Shown here in pieces: positions 52,338-61,537 of a stretch of 64,000 nt of DNA. This DNA comes from Bin55 sp964572845 (GTDB lineage Bacteria; Pseudomonadota; Gammaproteobacteria; Pseudomonadales; Azotimanducaceae). A model generated the notes under the pieces. The model was not told the origin of the DNA. It saw only the letters and a list, made by a program, of their open reading frames with translations, and did not search any database. Position 1 is the first letter of the stretch; each line of letters opens with the position of its first letter. The stretch spans positions 1 through 64,000 of the forward strand of contig CAZNFX010000007.1 of the NCBI GenBank assembly GCA_964572845.1, written 5' to 3'. The translations under genes and the position numbers were made by a program.

Positions 52338-53975
52338 ATGGCCTTCGATCCAACGTATCTTCTATTCAAGTCGGTTCTGACACTCAAGCAAAAGCCTCAT
52401 TTTGACAAGCTGATGGAGGTTGCGAAGGATCCGAACAAGGCCCAGCTCGCAGTTCTCCGAAACATAGTAGGCACTAATCGGGAAACCGAGTTTGGTCGCG
52501 AGCACAGTTTCGGGACGATTGATTCTGTTGCGGACTATCGGAATGCAGTCCCTGTCTCCGACTTTGAACAGCTCAGGCCCTACATTGAGAGTCAGAGGGA
52601 CGAAGGAGTGCAGTCCCTCACCAGTGCGGCCCCGGTCTGCTACAACCGAACTAGCGGCACAACTGGCGTCCCAAAGGATGTGCCAGTGACAGCACAGACC
52701 TTGGAGGAGACAAGAGCCGCGTCCCAATTGAGCGCCTACGTGCTAGCTCGACAATCACACACTCTCAGAGGAAGGGTGTTTGCAATTGGAGGATCTGCGG
52801 AGGAGGAACGAACTAAACGCGACACGCCCATTGGGTCTGCTTCCGGGCTGCTGTATCGCCAACAGTCAAGATTTGTTCGGTCTCGCTACGTCTTGCCGCC
52901 CGAAGTATTCGATATCGAGAACATTGACTCTCGCTACGTCGCATTTGCAGCATACGGACTTGCGAGCAATGCTGTAACAACTATTGCAACCGCAAATCCT
53001 TCTACTTTCGTGAGACTTGACGAAGTGATAAACGGGCAAATCGAGTCCATTCTCCGTCACATATCCGATGGGTCTATGCCAGTTAGCGACGTTGCTTTGC
53101 GGCGCCCGAAGCCCAATCCCCGTCGGGCGCAACAGTTGGAACGGATTCTTGGAGAACGGGGCAAGCTCAATTACTCGCAAATTTGGCCCGGATTGGCAGG
53201 TGTCGTAACGTGGTGTGGAGGAAGTTGTGGTTTCGCATTGTCCAAATTGCAGACTTTGCTCCCAGTCTCTTGCAAAATACATGAATTTGGGTATAATTCC
53301 AGTGAATTTCGAGGCACGATTAACGTTGATCTTGCCAACAATGCCTGTCTACCCACCTTGCATCACACATTCTTCGAGTTCGTGGAATGCGACGATTGGG
53401 AAACGGGAGACAAGCGATTCCTAGGTCTAGATGAACTCTCCGAAGATAGCCTCTACTACATCTTCGCCACTACTTCCAGTGGACTATACAGGTACGACAT
53501 CAATGACATCGTTAGAGTATCGGGTCGAATTCACGCGACCCCAACGCTTGAGTTTGTCCAGAAGGGACGTGGTGTCACGAATATCACCGGTGAAAAGTTA
53601 ACCGAATCCCAAGTGCTAGATGCGATTGCGGTCGTACAACACCGACTCAATGTCTTCCCTGATTTCTTCGTTGTTCTTGCGAATGAAGCAGACTCGTACT
53701 ACCTACTCTGCCTGGAACTTGAATCTCCTTGCGATCTCGACTTGATTGCCGATTGTTTTGATGCCTCGTTACGAGAGTTGAATGTCGAGTTTGAATCCAA
53801 ACAAAAAAGCGGAAGACTTGGCACGACACGAGCTGTAGCGCTTCCGCGTGGAACCGGCTTCAAGTATCGCAGTGATCTGGTCGCAGCTGGGCAGAGAGAC
53901 GGTCAGTTCAAATATCTGCACCTGCAGTACTTGAACAAGACTGCGCTAGACCTATCAAGTGTTGACGCTTTTTGA
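52338..53975 (+). CDS. GH3-family acyl-adenylate / amido synthetase
   Basis: A 545-residue protein of the GH3 family within the ANL adenylating superfamily. Plant GH3 enzymes adenylate a carboxylic acid (auxin, jasmonate, benzoates) and conjugate it to an amino acid. Here the phosphate-binding loop is TSGTTGVPK at residues 105-113, the N-terminal block QLAVLRNIVGTNRETEFGREH is typical, and the adenylate region has YRYDINDIVRVSG; the hinge and C-terminal domain include GVTNITGEKL. Bacterial GH3 homologues are known, but few have a defined substrate. The stop overlaps the start of the enolase-family gene (ATGA). An acyl acid-amino acid conjugate is the likely product by family, not shown. Confidence 0.87.
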   Translation: MAFDPTYLLFKSVLTLKQKPHFDKLMEVAKDPNKAQLAVLRNIVGTNRETEFGREHSFGTIDSVADYRNAVPVSDFEQLRPYIESQRDEGVQSLTSAAPVCYNRTSGTTGVPKDVPVTAQTLEETRAASQLSAYVLARQSHTLRGRVFAIGGSAEEERTKRDTPIGSASGLLYRQQSRFVRSRYVLPPEVFDIENIDSRYVAFAAYGLASNAVTTIATANPSTFVRLDEVINGQIESILRHISDGSMPVSDVALRRPKPNPRRAQQLERILGERGKLNYSQIWPGLAGVVTWCGGSCGFALSKLQTLLPVSCKIHEFGYNSSEFRGTINVDLANNACLPTLHHTFFEFVECDDWETGDKRFLGLDELSEDSLYYIFATTSSGLYRYDINDIVRVSGRIHATPTLEFVQKGRGVTNITGEKLTESQVLDAIAVVQHRLNVFPDFFVVLANEADSYYLLCLELESPCDLDLIADCFDASLRELNVEFESKQKSGRLGTTRAVALPRGTGFKYRSDLVAAGQRDGQFKYLHLQYLNKTALDLSSVDAF

Positions 53976-55096
53976 TGAGCCTTGTCAGTCTGCAGGCACA
54001 TACGTTCCCAGTGCCATTCAACGTTGTTTTCCGGCACTCATCGGCAACACGGAAACGCACCGAAAACTTTGTCGTGAGCGCAACTACGAACAGTTCAATA
54101 GTAGGTTTTGGAGAAGGGTGTCCGCGCAACTATGTGACCGGGGAGAGCGTCAACTCCTGCCTGAAGTTCCTTGATGAACATCGAAACTCCTTGCTTGAGA
54201 GCGTTAGTGATGTTGCAACGCTGACGAATTGGATTCATCAACACAGCAGCTCCATAGATCAGAACCCCAGTGCATTCTGTGCAATCGAACTAGCCATCCT
54301 AGATGTATTGGGAAAGCGCGACAGAGTTTCCCTTGAATCACTATTGGACATCAATGGAATCAAGGACACAGTACGCTACACAGGTGTGTTGGGGGATGCA
54401 CCGTTCTTGGCCTACTGGCTGTTAACAAATCGTTACAAACGCAACGGATTTCGCGACTTGAAAATCAAACTCTCGGGAAACGCGAGGAAAGACCAGCGAA
54501 AGTTAGAACTATGGAAGAAATCAAATCAAGCTACTTGGCGCGTTCGATTGGATGCCAACAACCTTTGGAGAAGCAGCGACGACTGCATGGCTTACTTGAA
54601 GCTACTTCCCGCCGTGTTCTGGGGAATGGAGGAACCCTTGCAGGCACGAGACTTTGATGGCATGCATCAGGTGGCAAACGAACTGAAATGCAAAGTGATA
54701 CTAGACGAGAGCTGTACGAGCATTGACGACGTAGACACTATCGAAGGAGAATCTTGGGTGTGCAATCTGCGAGTATCCAAGATGGGCGGATTGATTAGGA
54801 CAATTGAACTTGCTGATCGAGCGAGGCGAAGGGGAATTCAAGCAATAGTCGGTGCCCACGTAGGCGAAACGAGCCTGCTGTCTCGTGCATCACTTGCGGT
54901 GGTTCAATACTTGGACAATGCCCAGCTCGCAGTCGAGGGTGCGTTTGGAAGACACTTGCTGAAGGAAGACTTGACAGAAGAGGTGATCGAATTCGACGCA
55001 AATGCGAGTATCGTGCTCGAGGAGCTTCCAGCTCTTTCGCGACCCGGTCTTGGGCTCAATGTAGCAGCCTCAAGGTTGATCGCTCTTCATACGTAG
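53972..55096 (+). CDS. Enolase-superfamily enzyme, dipeptide epimerase/NAAAR-like
   Basis: A member of the muconate lactonising enzyme branch of the enolase superfamily, 374 residues. The catalytic K-x-K is K164/K166 (DLKIKLSG). Metal ligands are D194 (RLDANN), E220 or E221 (MEEPL) and D245 (ILDES), and the opposite catalytic lysine is K270 (RVSKMGG). This is the pattern of o-succinylbenzoate synthase, N-acylamino acid racemase and dipeptide epimerases. No menaquinone genes are nearby, so OSBS is unlikely. Coupling to a GH3 gene suggests it acts on an N-acyl amino acid. The capping domain is divergent, so the exact substrate cannot be read. Confidence 0.86.
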   Translation: MMSLVSLQAHTFPVPFNVVFRHSSATRKRTENFVVSATTNSSIVGFGEGCPRNYVTGESVNSCLKFLDEHRNSLLESVSDVATLTNWIHQHSSSIDQNPSAFCAIELAILDVLGKRDRVSLESLLDINGIKDTVRYTGVLGDAPFLAYWLLTNRYKRNGFRDLKIKLSGNARKDQRKLELWKKSNQATWRVRLDANNLWRSSDDCMAYLKLLPAVFWGMEEPLQARDFDGMHQVANELKCKVILDESCTSIDDVDTIEGESWVCNLRVSKMGGLIRTIELADRARRRGIQAIVGAHVGETSLLSRASLAVVQYLDNAQLAVEGAFGRHLLKEDLTEEVIEFDANASIVLEELPALSRPGLGLNVAASRLIALHT

Positions 55097-55328
55097 TTGA
55101 CGAGCAGCTGAAGGAATCGTGCCTTGGAACAATGGTCGTACACATTGTGTCGAATTGCTATAGAGAACGCTCACAACGCATGTGGACGAACACTGTTCTG
55201 GTAGTCCCACTCTGTGGAGACCGAGGTGATCTGATGGAGACAATGCTTGTGCTCACGGGCAAAGTCCTATACATGGTTGTACTATTTGTCATATTGGCGG
55301 GGCGTCAGCTTGTTAGGAGTAATTGAGA

Positions 55329-56282
55329 GTGCTTATAAAGAACAAGAACCAAATTCCAGCATCGGAGGTCACTCCGGAATCCGTTTATCTTTCGCGTCGC
55401 AAATTCATTGGCCAAAGCTCTACTGCGATGATTGTTGGCGCGGCAGCTTCGCCTGCTTTGGCTCTTCCTTCTGGTTGGGTGGAAGAGCAAGGTTATTCTG
55501 AAGGAGAACCGATAGGAGAAAAGATCACTCCCGAAGAAATCGCGACTCGCTACAACAACTTCTACGAGTTTGGTACTGGAAAGGAAGATCCATCCAAGAA
55601 AGCTCATGTCTTGACGACGGATCCGTGGACCATTGAAGTAACTGGAGAAGTGGCCAAACCGGGTAAGTTGCAGATTGAGGATATCCTGAAGGGAATTGAC
55701 TTGGAAGAGCGCATCTATCGCCTAAGGTGCGTTGAAGCGTGGTCCATGGTAGTCCCGTGGGTTGGCTTCCCCGTCAAGAAAGTGATCGACAAGTTTGAGC
55801 CGCTGGGGAGTGCCAAGTACGTAAAGTTCACGACGCTTTACAGACCCAAGGAAATGCCAGGAATTCGTTCGATTTTCTCTTCTGTGGACTTTCCGTATGT
55901 TGAGGGATTGCGACTTGACGAGGCGAATCACCCATTGGCCATTTTTGCTATCGGAATGTATGGAAAGATTCTGCCCAACCAAAACGGTGCGCCTCTTAGG
56001 CTTGTGGTCCCGTGGAAATATGGCTTCAAGAGCATTAAGTCAATTGTCAAAATTGAGCTTACAAGCAGACAACCTCGAACCACGTGGAATAGGTCAGCAC
56101 CTCACGAATATGGTTTTTTCGCGAACGTAAATCCGACCGTCGACCACCCACGGTGGTCGCAAGCAAGAGAGCGAAGGCTTCCGACCACCATATTCGGCGG
56201 CACGATCGATACTAAGATGTTCAATGGCTATGACGAAGTGGCGTCACTTTACGAGGGAATGGATCTCAAACGCTTTTACTAG
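55329..56282 (+). CDS. msrP: Protein-methionine-sulfoxide reductase catalytic subunit
   Basis: Periplasmic molybdopterin enzyme (formerly YedY) that repairs oxidised methionines in envelope proteins. GTG 55329 gives the expected N-terminus MLIKNKNQIPASEVTPESVY, and AGGAG lies 9 nt upstream; the TTG at 55323 is too close to it. A twin-arginine signal (SRRKFIGQS, residues 22-30) targets the Tat system. The Mo-coordinating cysteine is C134 in RLRCVEAWS, and the LDPWTIEVTGEV-like strand precedes it. At 317 residues it is close to E. coli MsrP (334). msrQ follows. Confidence 0.94.
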   Translation: MLIKNKNQIPASEVTPESVYLSRRKFIGQSSTAMIVGAAASPALALPSGWVEEQGYSEGEPIGEKITPEEIATRYNNFYEFGTGKEDPSKKAHVLTTDPWTIEVTGEVAKPGKLQIEDILKGIDLEERIYRLRCVEAWSMVVPWVGFPVKKVIDKFEPLGSAKYVKFTTLYRPKEMPGIRSIFSSVDFPYVEGLRLDEANHPLAIFAIGMYGKILPNQNGAPLRLVVPWKYGFKSIKSIVKIELTSRQPRTTWNRSAPHEYGFFANVNPTVDHPRWSQARERRLPTTIFGGTIDTKMFNGYDEVASLYEGMDLKRFY

Positions 56283-56315
56283 TTCTTGATTCCACTGGCC
56301 AAGACACGTGGAAAG

Positions 56316-56990
56316 ATGAGTGCCGTAGCTTCTAGCCGATCCGGGCCAAGACTTCGATGGTTGGCCACACCGTACGCTAAGTGGTCAGTTGGACTTCTGC
56401 TCGCTATTCCGTTCTTATTGCTATTGAACGATGTTCGCATCGAATTCGTTCAACCGGGCTTAGGTCTTGGTCCGGACCCAGGAGAAGCATTGGTTGAGCG
56501 ACTTGGCACATGGTCGATCCGAATTCTATATCTCACATTGCTTGTGTCGTCCGTGGCAAGAGTGTGCAAATTGCCGGTTCTAGTCCAACATCGCCGAACC
56601 GTCGGATTGTGGGCGTTTAGCTATGTAGTGTTGCACTTGGCAGCATATTTCTCTGCCCTTGCGGGATTCGACGTAAATACGATGTTTGCAGACTTCTCCA
56701 AACGCCCTTATATCATCGTGGGACTTCTGGCTCTTTGCCTCCTCCTGCCTCTTGCAATCACATCGACTCGAGGGTGGCAGCGTCGGCTGGGATTAAACTG
56801 GAAGCGCCTCCATAGAGTCGTCTATGTAGCGGCAATTCTTGCTCTCGTACATCTTTGGATGCAAGAGAAGGCTTCCTTTATGGACACTGCCCTATATGGC
56901 TCGGTGTTGTTGCTGCTCTTGGTCGAACGAGTTGTCGATTTCACTCAACGAATTCGCAAGCGGGCAGCCAAGACTGCCGCAAGCGATTAA
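56316..56990 (+). CDS. msrQ: MsrQ haem b membrane subunit
   Basis: Inner-membrane haem protein (formerly YedZ) that passes electrons from the quinone pool to MsrP. About 224 residues with six helices. Conserved histidines are in VVLHLAAYFSALAG, LNWKRLHRVVYVAAILALVH and VHLWMQEK; the RRTVGLWAF block is also typical. ATG 56316 is used; an in-frame TTG at 56286, 3 bp after the msrP stop, is an alternative start and neither has a strong ribosome site. Coupled with msrP. Confidence 0.92.
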   Translation: MSAVASSRSGPRLRWLATPYAKWSVGLLLAIPFLLLLNDVRIEFVQPGLGLGPDPGEALVERLGTWSIRILYLTLLVSSVARVCKLPVLVQHRRTVGLWAFSYVVLHLAAYFSALAGFDVNTMFADFSKRPYIIVGLLALCLLLPLAITSTRGWQRRLGLNWKRLHRVVYVAAILALVHLWMQEKASFMDTALYGSVLLLLLVERVVDFTQRIRKRAAKTAASD

Positions 56991-57066
56991 ACATGCTATA
57001 TGATCGTACCTTCGGGAAATGACGCGTTAAGGTTCAAGTAGTGCCTAACGAAAGGAGAACTACACG

Positions 57067-57420
57067 ATGAGCAATTTGGCAGATGGACATGCGGTTCCCA
57101 CTAAAGCTGGTGAGCAGCCATTGACTGACGATGAAACTCGGTCATTGCTAAAGCAGGTTCCGAACTGGCAAATCGAATACGCTAGCGATAGAAGCCTGTT
57201 TGTCTTGGCCAGAAGCTTCGAATTCGATTCCTACACCAAAGTCCTGGATTTTCATTCGAAAGTCGGAGAACTCGCTGAAGCGGAACAGCACCATCCTGAA
57301 ATAACCACTCAATACGGGAGCGTCAAAGTTTGTTGGTGGACGCACACAGTGGGTGGCGTACACATGAACGACTTCGTGCTTGCCGCAAAGTGCGATGTCC
57401 TGTTCGCACGAATGAACTAA
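57067..57420 (+). CDS. phhB: Pterin-4a-carbinolamine dehydratase
   Basis: Recycles the pterin cofactor of aromatic amino acid hydroxylases by dehydrating 4a-hydroxytetrahydrobiopterin. At 117 residues it shows the signature EQHHPEITTQY followed by WWTHTVGGVHMNDF, with the conserved active-site histidines. AGGAG precedes the ATG at 57067. phhA (phenylalanine hydroxylase) is not next to it. It converges on aroG and the two genes overlap by 4 bp at their ends. Confidence 0.95.
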   Translation: MSNLADGHAVPTKAGEQPLTDDETRSLLKQVPNWQIEYASDRSLFVLARSFEFDSYTKVLDFHSKVGELAEAEQHHPEITTQYGSVKVCWWTHTVGGVHMNDFVLAAKCDVLFARMN

Positions 57421-58502
57421 TCGACTACACCAGATTCGGGCACACCAACGCCTCTTCGTTCACGAACCGCGAGCGCAAGGCTCTCCAAGCACTCCACGGT
57501 ATCCTGCCACCCTATACAGGCATCAGTGATACTTTGGCCATAGGTTAAGCCAGTGCCGTCGCCTATGGCCTGATTGCCCTCGACTAAGTGGCTCTCGATC
57601 ATGGTGCCCATGATTCCGTGCTCGCCCTTGGAAATTTGATCGCACAGGGCGCTGCATACGTCGATTTGACGCTTGAAGTTCTTTCTGCTGTTGGCGTGGC
57701 TCATGTCAACCATAACCCTGTCGTTGAGATTGTCTTTTCTCAAGATTTCGCACGCGCTGGAAATCGATTCGCCGTCGAAGTTGGTGCTTTGTTCGCCGCC
57801 CCGCAGCACTACGTGGCAGTCGGCGTTGCCCGTTGTCGTGAAAATGGCTGTGTTTCCAGCTTTCGTAACCGACAGGAAGGTATGCAAATATGTGGCTGAC
57901 TTGACTGCATTTGCAGCAGCCTGAATGTCACCATGTGTCGTGTTCTTGAATCCGACTGGACACGACAGTCCCGATGCAAGCTGACGATGTATTTGACTTT
58001 GCGTGGTTCTTGCACCAATCGCGCTCCACGACACTAGATCTCCCAGGTATTGAGGCGTGATGGGGTCTAGGTATTCGGTACCGACTCCGAGATTTAGTTC
58101 CAAGATTTCCCACAAGAGCTTGCGGGCCACCATCAATCCATCATTGATCTTGAAAGAACCGTTCATGTGAGGATCGTTCAGCATGCCCTTCCACCCAATG
58201 CTCGTTCTGGGCTTTTCAAAGTAGACGCGCATTAGAATGCACAGTTCATCGTCAAACCTTTGTGCAGCCTCGCTAAGCCTGCCGGCGTATTCGATTGCCG
58301 ATTTGGGATCATGTATAGAGCAAGGACCGACAATAACAAGCAGTCGAGAGTCCTTACCAGAAATAATGTTGCTAGCTGCATTCCGACGATTAACTACCAG
58401 CTCTGAAGCTCGATCGGAGATGGGATACTTTTCCAGTGCAATTTGCGGAGCAATTACTTCCTCAGTTCCTATGATCCGGACGTCGTCTGTTTGCCATTGC
58501 AT
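57417..58502 (-). CDS. aroG: 3-deoxy-7-phosphoheptulonate (DAHP) synthase, class I
   Basis: First enzyme of the shikimate pathway, joining phosphoenolpyruvate and erythrose 4-phosphate. Start at ATG 58502 (MQWQTDDVRI) gives 361 residues, close to E. coli AroG (350), and puts the metal ligand at C61 (IVGPCSIHD), the same number as in E. coli. Further landmarks are GARTTQSQIHRQLASGLSCP and MVDMSHANS and MIESHLVEGNQ. A frame open to 58679 adds 59 non-conserved codons and overlaps the holD-like start, so it is rejected. Which aromatic amino acid inhibits it (AroF, G or H type) cannot be read with confidence. Confidence 0.93.
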   Translation of the reverse strand: MQWQTDDVRIIGTEEVIAPQIALEKYPISDRASELVVNRRNAASNIISGKDSRLLVIVGPCSIHDPKSAIEYAGRLSEAAQRFDDELCILMRVYFEKPRTSIGWKGMLNDPHMNGSFKINDGLMVARKLLWEILELNLGVGTEYLDPITPQYLGDLVSWSAIGARTTQSQIHRQLASGLSCPVGFKNTTHGDIQAAANAVKSATYLHTFLSVTKAGNTAIFTTTGNADCHVVLRGGEQSTNFDGESISSACEILRKDNLNDRVMVDMSHANSRKNFKRQIDVCSALCDQISKGEHGIMGTMIESHLVEGNQAIGDGTGLTYGQSITDACIGWQDTVECLESLALAVRERRGVGVPESGVVD

Positions 58503-58602
58503 GGTAGGTTTTTCTCGGGTTCTAGCAGCGCTCTTGTCTTGTCGCTCTGTTTGTGTGCGTCGTCTAGAGCTGTTGGGCGTACGAATTTTATAGGTTATTG
58601 TC

Positions 58603-59301
58603 GTGGATACAGAAAGGATCGAGTGGTTGCACCGTATGGGAATTGATGTGTGGCGTCTACGCAAGACCACAACTAGCACTACTCAACGTGAGCCTGTAAT
58701 TCAATCCAGCAGTGATTCAACCCTCGAAGACAACCAAAGCACCTTGAGCGCACCGTCGAGCCCGCTCGCCAGTTCCGAATCAGCCAGCACTACTGCAGCC
58801 TCTATTTCGTCGCCAAGCAATAGCAACTCTTCTGATGCTGCAACCAGCAATCCAGAGACACAACAAAGCGTTAGTGCTCAAGAAGTCTCAACTGACAACC
58901 TGTCAGTACATCTAAGATGTGTGAGCAGTGGAAAAGTTCTCGCAGTCTTCGATAACGACAACCGCCTTCCTCAGGAAATGTATCGGGGAGTTGTGGCAGC
59001 GTTGAATGGCTTTCAGGAAAGCAATTCACAAGAGGTAGACTTTAACTGGCCTCCTCAGCTAGACGCAGTTGCCGATGAAGGAAACAATCAAGCTAGCATT
59101 GAGGGTGCGAGACGAGCGTTACGCTCCCTCATTAACCGAAACGAATGGGAACCTAAGGTGGTTCTTGTCGTTGGCGGTGGTGCAGCGACCGTTGCTCAGG
59201 AATTGGAGAATTCGGTAGAGTCGATCCTTAAAATTGACGCATTCCCCAAAGATGCCAAATCCAAGCGTCAGCTATGGCAACAGATAGTGTCGATGTCCTA
59301 G
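58603..59301 (+). CDS. holD: HolD-like protein (DNA polymerase III psi-type) with Ser/Thr-rich linker
   Basis: The N-terminus IEWLHRMGIDVWRLRK (about residues 6-21) matches the L-x(2)-hG-I-x-x-W-x-L-R motif at the start of E. coli HolD, which binds the clamp loader. Residues 25-95 are a low-complexity Ser/Thr/Pro linker. The C-terminal part (about 97-232) has LSVHLRCVSSGKVLAVFDND and KVVLVVGGGAATVAQEL, a fold resembling the psi core. It is much longer than E. coli HolD (137). The gene overlaps rimI by 28 bp, and holD-rimI is the E. coli order. GTG start at 58603. The psi assignment is by motif and synteny. Confidence 0.65.
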   Translation: MDTERIEWLHRMGIDVWRLRKTTTSTTQREPVIQSSSDSTLEDNQSTLSAPSSPLASSESASTTAASISSPSNSNSSDAATSNPETQQSVSAQEVSTDNLSVHLRCVSSGKVLAVFDNDNRLPQEMYRGVVAALNGFQESNSQEVDFNWPPQLDAVADEGNNQASIEGARRALRSLINRNEWEPKVVLVVGGGAATVAQELENSVESILKIDAFPKDAKSKRQLWQQIVSMS

Positions 59302-59774
59302 AGAAAAGCGTTGCCGACTCCCTACGGATTCGGCCGATTGGCTACGACGATCTCACGCGAGTCTGTGACATCGAAAACAGGTCCATGCCATTTGGTTGGA
59401 GCAAGCACATCTTCAGGACCTGCTTGGTCGGCCCTTACGAATGCTGGAAGTTAGAGCGCAAATGCCGGGGACAGATTGAGATCGTCGGCTATTACGTCCT
59501 GTATGTAGTCGGATCCTATGGAGAGCTGTGCAACATCTGTGTAGATGTAGATGAGCAGCAAGCTGGATATGGATCAGCGCTACTTGCTCATGCAATTGCG
59601 AGATGCTCCGAGAACGGGATAGAAACGGTTGCTTTGGAAGTTCGTGCATCGAACAAGGTTGCCAAGAAGCTCTATTCGAAGTTTGGATTTGTGAAAGTGG
59701 GGTGTCGCAAGAACTATTACATTGCGGTAATTGGGCGCGAAGATGCTGAAATGATGGAGTTGCAAATTTCCTAA
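59274..59774 (+). CDS. rimI: Ribosomal protein bS18 alanine N-acetyltransferase
   Basis: GNAT-family enzyme that acetylates the N-terminal Ala of ribosomal protein S18. Of the 166 residues, the acetyl-CoA loop is QQAGYGSALLAHAI, and the C-terminal block EVRASNKVAKKLYSKFGF then NYYI is typical of RimI, as is MPFGWSKHIF near residue 43 (usually NPWS). It overlaps the holD-like gene. Slightly long at the N-terminus, where about 16 residues precede LRIRPIGYDDL. Confidence 0.92.
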   Translation: MATDSVDVLEKSVADSLRIRPIGYDDLTRVCDIENRSMPFGWSKHIFRTCLVGPYECWKLERKCRGQIEIVGYYVLYVVGSYGELCNICVDVDEQQAGYGSALLAHAIARCSENGIETVALEVRASNKVAKKLYSKFGFVKVGCRKNYYIAVIGREDAEMMELQIS

Positions 59775-59885
59775 CTATAAGGTATAGTAAGCGCCTTCAG
59801 CCTCCGTCCAACCTGGCTTTTGGCCGAGGATTTGGGCATTCTATTTGTTTAGTCCGAAACTTGGTGCTATTAGTACTCCAGAGCA

Positions 59886-61475
59886 ATGAACCTGCGCGAT
59901 TCTATTGAACGACGTCGAACCTTTGCGATTATTTCGCATCCAGATGCAGGCAAAACCACAATCACGGAGAAAATGCTTCTGCTGGGCGATGCCATTCAGC
60001 TTGCGGGTACAGTCAAGGCGAAGAAAAGTGGTCGCCATGCAAGGTCCGACTGGATGGAAATGGAAAAGCAGCGCGGTATATCTGTAACGACCTCCGTCAT
60101 GCAATTCAACTACAGAAATTGCGTGGTCAATTTGCTTGACACTCCTGGGCACGAGGACTTTTCCGAAGACACCTATCGAACTCTAACTGCTGTCGACTCC
60201 GCGATCATGGTAATCGATGCAGCAAAGGGTGTTGAACCTCGAACCCGGAAACTGCTTGAGATCTGTCGCATGCGCGACACTCCAATTATTACGTTTGTCA
60301 ACAAGCTTGATCGCGAGTCCATGGACCCATTGGAGATTCTGAGCCATTTGGAGGACGAGTTGCAGGTCGAGTGCATTCCGGAAACATGGCCGATTGGTTC
60401 TGGTCGCTCACTTCGCGGGATCTATCGGATGGCGACTGACGACTTTGTCGTCTACGAACAGGGTCATGGTAGCGCTCGATTCGACTATAGGACCGTTCAG
60501 GGATTGGGATCGAACGAGTCGAGGCGCTGGCTGAATTTCGAGTCAAGCAATACCGAGGAAATGATCGAGCTAGTACGGGATGCTGGCCACGAATTCGCTC
60601 TTGACGAGTATTTGGCTGGAAGACAAACGCCGGTTTATTTCGGAAGTGCGCTGCAGAACTTCGGAGTGTCAGAGCTCCTAGATCGTTTTGTCGACATTGC
60701 ACCGCGTCCGCAACCTCGAGAAACCGACGCGGGCACGATCGAGCCTGACAGTGACAAACTTACCGGGTTTGTGTTCAAAATTCAGGCGAACATGATCCCC
60801 AAGCACCGAGATCGAATTGCATTCATGAGGATTTGCTCCGGAACGTATCGAAAAGGGATGCAAATGAGACACGTGCGACTAGATCGCAATATCAAGATTT
60901 CTGATGCGGTGACCTTCATGGCAGGGGATCGAACTCAGGTCGAAGATGCCTATGCGGGGGACATAATCGGATTGCACAACCGCGGAACCATCAGAATAGG
61001 TGATACCTTCACAGAGGGAGAATCCATAAGATTCCGCGGAGTTCCAAACTTCGCGCCTGAAATTTTTCGTCGAGTACGGATTCGAGATCCCCTGCATTCC
61101 AAGAGATTGAAGAATGGCATTAGGCAATTGTCGGAGGAAGGGGCAACCCAAGTCTTTTCACCACTCAACAATCGTGACATTATTGTGGGGGCCGTTGGTT
61201 TGCTTCAGTTCGACCTAGTGGCGTTTAGATTGCTCGAGGAGTACGGGGCGGATTGCCTGTATGAGCCTTGTGCGATACATACGGTTCGATGGGTTAGTTC
61301 CCAAGACCCCAATGTCTTTGAAGAATTCTGTACACGAGCTCGTTCGCAGTTGGCACGAGATGGCGACGATCACTTGGCTCTGCTTGCCACGTCGCGACCT
61401 AACCTGCAGCTTCTTGAGGAGAGATGGCCTGACGTTACGTTTGCGGATACTCGAGAGCATGCATCTGCGGGGTAG
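59886..61475 (+). CDS. prfC: Peptide chain release factor 3
   Basis: Translational GTPase that recycles RF1 and RF2 after termination. 529 residues, the same as E. coli. G1 is SHPDAGKTT, the RF3-specific insert KSGRHARSDWMEMEKQRGI precedes switch 2, G3 is DTPGHEDF, and G4 is VNKLD. The domain II-III region includes GDTFTEGESIRFRGVPNFAPE and DIIVGAVGLLQFDLV, diagnostic of RF3. Monocistronic-looking; a 62-bp gap precedes the next gene. Confidence 0.97.
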   Translation: MNLRDSIERRRTFAIISHPDAGKTTITEKMLLLGDAIQLAGTVKAKKSGRHARSDWMEMEKQRGISVTTSVMQFNYRNCVVNLLDTPGHEDFSEDTYRTLTAVDSAIMVIDAAKGVEPRTRKLLEICRMRDTPIITFVNKLDRESMDPLEILSHLEDELQVECIPETWPIGSGRSLRGIYRMATDDFVVYEQGHGSARFDYRTVQGLGSNESRRWLNFESSNTEEMIELVRDAGHEFALDEYLAGRQTPVYFGSALQNFGVSELLDRFVDIAPRPQPRETDAGTIEPDSDKLTGFVFKIQANMIPKHRDRIAFMRICSGTYRKGMQMRHVRLDRNIKISDAVTFMAGDRTQVEDAYAGDIIGLHNRGTIRIGDTFTEGESIRFRGVPNFAPEIFRRVRIRDPLHSKRLKNGIRQLSEEGATQVFSPLNNRDIIVGAVGLLQFDLVAFRLLEEYGADCLYEPCAIHTVRWVSSQDPNVFEEFCTRARSQLARDGDDHLALLATSRPNLQLLEERWPDVTFADTREHASAG

Positions 61476-61537
61476 CTGCAACGCTGCTAACGTAGAATTC
61501 AATAGTTTTGTGTAGCTACTAACGGTTTGCTTACGAC

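Noticed and set aside
53972..55096. Assignment of the enolase-family gene as menC (o-succinylbenzoate synthase)
   Set aside because: No menaquinone genes are nearby, and the gene is coupled to GH3; the catalytic pattern alone cannot separate OSBS from N-acylamino acid racemases.
55132..55326. 64-codon plus-strand frame upstream of msrP, with a hydrophobic middle
   Set aside because: It has only one short hydrophobic stretch, a poorly placed ribosome site and overlap with the msrP ribosome site; not enough to call a gene.
58503..58679. 59-codon N-terminal extension of aroG
   Set aside because: Not conserved; it would overlap the holD-like start, and ATG 58502 gives the standard DAHP synthase N-terminus.
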